Shown here one piece after another: positions 60,752 to 64,000 of a DNA stretch of 64,000 bases. Made by a program: the position numbers and the translations under genes. Each line of letters starts with the position of its first letter. Positions within the stretch are counted from its first letter, which is position 1. Under the pieces are notes generated by a model, which saw only the letters and a program-made list of their open reading frames with translations, was not told the origin of the DNA and searched no databases. Source of the stretch: Leifsonia sp. fls2-241-R2A-40a (GTDB lineage: Bacteria > Actinomycetota > Actinomycetes > Actinomycetales > Microbacteriaceae); assembly GCF_030209575.1 (NCBI RefSeq), contig NZ_JARVRS010000001.1, positions 3,286,001 through 3,350,000 on the forward strand, in the 5' to 3' direction.

Positions 60752-60782
60752 AGTCCGGGGCCGCACACCGCGGCCCCGGACT
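60752..60782. terminator. GC-rich hairpin between aminotransferase and oxidase genes
   Basis: Arms at 60752-60764 and 60770-60782 pair perfectly around ACACC. There is no T-tract. The two flanking genes are co-directional, so it may reduce rather than stop read-through. Confidence 0.5.
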
Positions 60783-60809
60783 CGTGCCTTAACCGGTCTG
60801 GAGCAAAGC

Positions 60810-62198
60810 GTGGACTACCGCAACGTCGGGTTCTGGTTCGATTCGATCGCCGAGCAGGAGGACGGCTTCCGGCCGCGTCCCGGCCTCGCCTCCGACGCGG
60901 AGGCGGATGTCGTCATCGTCGGCGCCGGGCTGACCGGCCTGTGGACGGCGTACTACCTCCAGGAGCGCGACCCGTCCCTCCGCATCCTGCTGCTGGAGAA
61001 GGAGGTCGCCGGCTTCGGCGCCTCCGGCCGCAACGGCGGCTGGTGCTCGTCGCTGTTCCCCTGGTCGGCCGCCAAGCTGGAGAAGCGCTACGGCTTCGAC
61101 GCCGCCGTGGCGACCCGCCGCGCGATGGTCGACACCGTGGACGAGGTCGGCCGGGTCGCCGAGGCGGAGGGCCTGGACATCGACTACGTGCGCGGCGGAA
61201 CCGTCACGTTCGCCCGGTCGCGCCCCCAGATGGATGCCGCCCGCGCCGAGTTCGAGGAGTCGGAGCGCTACGGTGTCGACGAGGTGGCGCTGTGGGGCAC
61301 CGAGACGGTGTTCGGTCGCTTCAACGTTCCGCATGCGGTGGCCGCGACGTTCACGCCGGCCTGCGCGCGCATCCACCCGGCCAAACTGGTGCGCGGCCTC
61401 GCCCGCGTCGTGGAGCGTCGAGGCGCCACCATCGCGGAGGGCACCGAGGTGCTCTCGTGGGAGAGCGGGACGGTGCGCGCCCGCTCCGGCGGTTCCGACC
61501 GGCTGGTCCGGGCGGGGATCGTGGTGAACGCCACCGAAGGGTACGGCTCGCAGCTGCCCCAGGTCGGGCGGCGCATCCTTCCGCTGTACTCGCTGATGAT
61601 CGCGACCGAGCCGCTGCCCGACGCGACCTGGGACCGTATCGGCATCGAGCACGGCCAGACCTTCACCGACTTCCGCAACCTCATCGTCTACGGCCAGCGG
61701 ACCGCCGACAACCGGTTCGCGTTCGGCGGCCGCGGTGCGCGGTACCACGCGGGCAGCGCCATCCGCCCCGAGTACGACCGGTCGCCGCGGGTGCGCGACC
61801 ACCTCGTCCACACCCTGTTCGACCTGTTCCCGGATGCGGCCGGCGCGCGCATCACCCACCACTGGGGCGGCCCGCTCGGCGTTCCGCGCGACTGGCACGC
61901 CAGCGTCGGCTACGACCGGGATGCGCGCGAGGCGTGGGCGGGCGGCTACGTCGGCGACGGCCTGAGCACGACGAACCTGGCCGGCCGCACGCTCGCCGAC
62001 CTGCTGACCGACACCGCGACCGACCTGACCGCGCTTCCGTGGGTCGGCCACCGCTCGCGGCAGTGGGAGCCGGAGCCGCTGCGCTTCGCGGGCGCGAACG
62101 CGGGTCTCCTCGCGATGGAGTCGGCCGACCTGGAGGAGTCCGTCACGCGCCGCGCCTCCGTCGTCGCCCGGGCCCTCGGCCCGCTGATCGGCCACTGA
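60810..62198 (+). CDS. FAD-dependent amine/amino acid oxidase (DAO family)
   Basis: A 462-residue oxidoreductase. The dinucleotide fold DVVIVGAGLTGLWTAYYLQ (about 33-51) ends with the acidic residue in LLLEKE, and GFGASGRNGGWCSS is the typical flavin-contacting loop of gamma-glutamylputrescine oxidase-like proteins. The C-terminal WAGGYVGDGLSTTNLAGR contacts FAD. A GTG start at 60810 has GGAG 6 nt upstream. Its place after the aminotransferase fits oxidation of an amine, but several DAO substrates are possible. Confidence 0.86.
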   Translation: MDYRNVGFWFDSIAEQEDGFRPRPGLASDAEADVVIVGAGLTGLWTAYYLQERDPSLRILLLEKEVAGFGASGRNGGWCSSLFPWSAAKLEKRYGFDAAVATRRAMVDTVDEVGRVAEAEGLDIDYVRGGTVTFARSRPQMDAARAEFEESERYGVDEVALWGTETVFGRFNVPHAVAATFTPACARIHPAKLVRGLARVVERRGATIAEGTEVLSWESGTVRARSGGSDRLVRAGIVVNATEGYGSQLPQVGRRILPLYSLMIATEPLPDATWDRIGIEHGQTFTDFRNLIVYGQRTADNRFAFGGRGARYHAGSAIRPEYDRSPRVRDHLVHTLFDLFPDAAGARITHHWGGPLGVPRDWHASVGYDRDAREAWAGGYVGDGLSTTNLAGRTLADLLTDTATDLTALPWVGHRSRQWEPEPLRFAGANAGLLAMESADLEESVTRRASVVARALGPLIGH

Positions 62199-62370
62199 CG
62201 ACGCCCGCGGCGCCTGGCCGTGGCCGCGGCCGCGGCCGCCGAGCACCGTCGGACATTTGGGCGCCAACGTAGGAGATTCGTCCCCGATCCGGGCGCAACT
62301 CCATCCGCGCCGCGGTACGTCGGAGATCCGAAACGATCTCGCCGACGCGAAGAACCCAGAGAACGCAGAA

Positions 62371-62413
62371 AAGGGAGGATGCCCCAGCCGAAACGGCCGG
62401 GACATCCTCCCTT
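62371..62413. terminator. Intrinsic terminator between oxidase and yceI genes
   Basis: Twenty-base arms (62371-62390, 62394-62413) pair with two mismatches around AAA. It ends the two convergent genes. The preceding stretch 62199-62370 holds only a degenerate ACATTTGGGCGCC motif (62253-62265). Confidence 0.75.
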
Positions 62414-62426
62414 CAGAAGGAACCCG

Positions 62427-62978
62427 TCAGTCCTGGGCGAGGACGGCCTGCAGCTCCAGGGTGATGGTGACGTCGTCGCCGAGCAGCATGCCGCCGGTCT
62501 CGAGCGCCGCGTTGTAGGTGAGGCCGAAGTCCTCGCGCTTGATCTTGGTCTTCGCGGTCGCGCCGGCCTTGTAGTTGCCGTACGGGTCCTGGCCGAAGCC
62601 GCCGAAGTCGAACTCGAAGGTGACCGGCTTGGTGACGCCCTTGATCGTCAGGTCGCCGTCGACGAGGAACTCGCCGTCCTCGTGGCGCACACCGGTCGAC
62701 ACGAAGTCGATGGTCGGGTGCTCGTCGGCGAGGAAGAAGTCGCCGGTGCGGAGGTGCGCGTCGCGGTTCGCGTCCTTGGTGTTGATGGAGGCGACGTCGG
62801 CCTTGGCGGTGACCTTGGAGTCGAGCGGGTTCTCAGCGGTGACGAAGGTGGCGTCGAAGTTCTCGAACACGCCCTTCACCTTGCTAATCATCAGGTGGCG
62901 GATGCTGAAGCCGACCTCGCTGTGGCTGGGGTCGATCGTCCACGTGCCTGCCTTGTAACCGGGGATCTCGATGGTCAC
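62427..62978 (-). CDS. YceI-family polyisoprenoid-binding protein
   Basis: A 183-residue lipocalin-like protein that binds polyisoprenoids such as quinone precursors. The sequence KAGTWTIDPSHSEVGFSIRHLMISKVKGVFENFD opens the YceI domain, and DLTIKGVTKPVTFEFDF, REDFGLTYN and DDVTITLELQAV close it. The GTG at 62978 has AAGGAG 5 nt upstream and is preferred over longer frames. There is no signal peptide, unlike E. coli YceI, so it should be cytosolic, as in other actinobacteria. Confidence 0.92.
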   Translation of the reverse strand: MTIEIPGYKAGTWTIDPSHSEVGFSIRHLMISKVKGVFENFDATFVTAENPLDSKVTAKADVASINTKDANRDAHLRTGDFFLADEHPTIDFVSTGVRHEDGEFLVDGDLTIKGVTKPVTFEFDFGGFGQDPYGNYKAGATAKTKIKREDFGLTYNAALETGGMLLGDDVTITLELQAVLAQD

Positions 62979-63088
62979 GGTGTCTCCTTGTAAGTCTTGA
63001 CGCCGGGCGGCCTGTCCACCCGCGTTCGAGTACATGCAAGCGCATTGACCGTCGATCTATTCCGCACTCCGCAAAAAAAGTTGACGCG

Positions 63089-64000
63089 TCACTCTTTCGG
63101 TGCGAGCGAGCGCCGCAGTTCCAGGAGTTTCAGCGCATCCGCGTCGATCTGAGAAGCCGGGATGCGCCCCTGCTGCACCGCCGCGACGATGGCGTCGATG
63201 AGCGCATCCGGGTCGCCGCCCGCGGGCAGCACGTCGAGCACCATGGTGTTGCCGGCGGCGATCGCCTGCACCGCGTTCTCCCCCGGGTCCTGGTACTGCG
63301 GCAGCCCGGTGTCCTGCAGCATCCGCAGGTCGTCGGTGATGCTGACGCCGTGGAAGCCGAGTTCGTCGGTCAGGATGCGGTGCCAGGCGGGCGAGAGCGA
63401 CGCGGGCGCCGCATCCACCTGCGTGTAGGCGAGGTGTCCGAACATGACCAGCTCTGCGCCGGCGGAGATGCCGGCCTGGAAGGACGGCGCGTCGCGGGTC
63501 CCCCAGTCGGCCTTGCTGACCGGGGTGGCCGGGACCGCGTGGTGCGAGTCGGCCTCGGTCTCGCCGTGACCTGGGAAGTGCTTGAGCGTGCTGAAGACGG
63601 TGCCGCGTTCGCCGGTCACCGAGGCGGCCACCCGGGCCGACGCGCCGCCGGGCTCGGTCCCGAGCACACGGTCGGCGATGAACGAGGACGGATCGGCGGT
63701 GACGTCGGCGACGGTGCCGAAGTTCACCGAGATGCCCGCGTCCTGCAGCAGCTGCGCACGCCGGGCGAACGCCGCCTGCGTCGCGGCGGGCTGCTGGGAG
63801 CGCAGCGTGTCGGCGCCGGGCTGGTCGTCCCAGCCGAGCCGGGTGACGTCTCCACCCTCCTCGTCGACTCCGATCAGCGGAGGAAGCCCCGGGTCGGACG
63901 CCTTCATCGTCGCGGTCTGCGCCGCGAGGGCGGCGGGGGTGCCGGGGATGTTGTCGCCCATCAGGATCATCCCGCCCAGCCCGTACCGGTCGACGTAGCC
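63089..64000 (-). CDS. Family 3 glycoside hydrolase (beta-N-acetylhexosaminidase), 5' end outside window
   Basis: The C-terminal 303 codons of an NagZ-type glycosidase that would release N-acetylglucosamine from peptidoglycan fragments. Diagnostic parts are PPLIGVDEEGGDVTRL, the KHFPGHGETEADSHHAVP loop with the catalytic His and Asp acid/base pair, and SITDDLRML with the nucleophile Asp. The frame is open to base 64000, and the N-terminal part, possibly with a signal peptide, lies beyond it. Confidence 0.9.
   Translation of the reverse strand, partial: GYVDRYGLGGMILMGDNIPGTPAALAAQTATMKASDPGLPPLIGVDEEGGDVTRLGWDDQPGADTLRSQQPAATQAAFARRAQLLQDAGISVNFGTVADVTADPSSFIADRVLGTEPGGASARVAASVTGERGTVFSTLKHFPGHGETEADSHHAVPATPVSKADWGTRDAPSFQAGISAGAELVMFGHLAYTQVDAAPASLSPAWHRILTDELGFHGVSITDDLRMLQDTGLPQYQDPGENAVQAIAAGNTMVLDVLPAGGDPDALIDAIVAAVQQGRIPASQIDADALKLLELRRSLAPKE

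Noticed and set aside
62253-62299. Fourth copy of the palindromic repeat
   Set aside because: Only ACATTTGGGCGCC matches, and no facing arm pairs well; kept as a possible degenerate trace only.

Overview
The window is about 70% G+C, densely coded on both strands, with strong G/C bias at third codon positions and many GTG (one TTG) starts. A cytochrome bd operon in the order cydABDC, the dxr–site-2 protease–ispG block, a tri-functional set of Ser/Thr kinase, PP2C and FHA proteins, and CGNR-type regulators all fit an actinobacterium. The overall gene style suggests Microbacteriaceae (Leifsonia-like), which is an inference. I see no rRNA, tRNA, CRISPR array, insertion sequence or phage gene; this looks like ordinary chromosome. 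At least fourteen genes have a TAnnnT-type -10 hexamer only 6-7 nt before the start codon, which implies leaderless mRNAs.

Layout. 1-5618 (-): cydC (cut by the window edge), cydD, cydB, cydA. 5709-7030 (+): a BlaI-type repressor and an M56 (BlaR-type) membrane protease, divergent from cydA; two palindromes in the shared promoter region look like BlaI operators. 7186-13387: a DedA protein, a four-gene osmoprotectant-type ABC importer, a TetR regulator and an App1-domain phosphatase. 13444-18989: an AlkZ-like winged-helix protein, an FUSC membrane protein, proS and an RNB ribonuclease. 19039-22747 (-): ispG, site-2 protease, dxr.

22923-36501 is rich in nitrogen metabolism: two gabT paralogues, an L-asparaginase, a polyamine-type ABC importer (potABCD order D-A-B-C) and alanine dehydrogenase, interleaved with an FKBP lipoprotein, a secreted hemagglutinin-like protein, an acyltransferase, a CGNR regulator and an OsmC protein. 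36616-51445 (-) is a large signalling and cell-surface block: FHA, PP2C, Ser/Thr kinase with an extracellular domain, a 1970-residue Ig/FN3 repeat protein, MoxR ATPase, DUF58 protein, a transglutaminase-fold membrane protein with no cysteine, and a zinc-ribbon FHA protein. It matches, with extra FHA and PP2C genes, the kinase/FN3/AAA/DUF58/transglutaminase (PFNA) cluster known from bifidobacteria.

51540-62198 is a catabolic region: a cache-domain protein with a GntR regulator; a CoA-transferase, glutaryl-CoA dehydrogenase and aldehyde dehydrogenase operon; an APC permease; and an Lrp regulator followed by a class III aminotransferase and an FAD-dependent amine oxidase. Together with the gabT genes and the importer this could degrade polyamines or lysine-derived diamines by way of glutarate, which is inference. 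The window closes with a YceI protein and the 3' part of a family 3 glycosidase gene. A palindromic repeat family with core GATTTGCGCCAAATC occurs at 7060 and at 56892-57053, and two transcription terminators share an 18-base outer arm.
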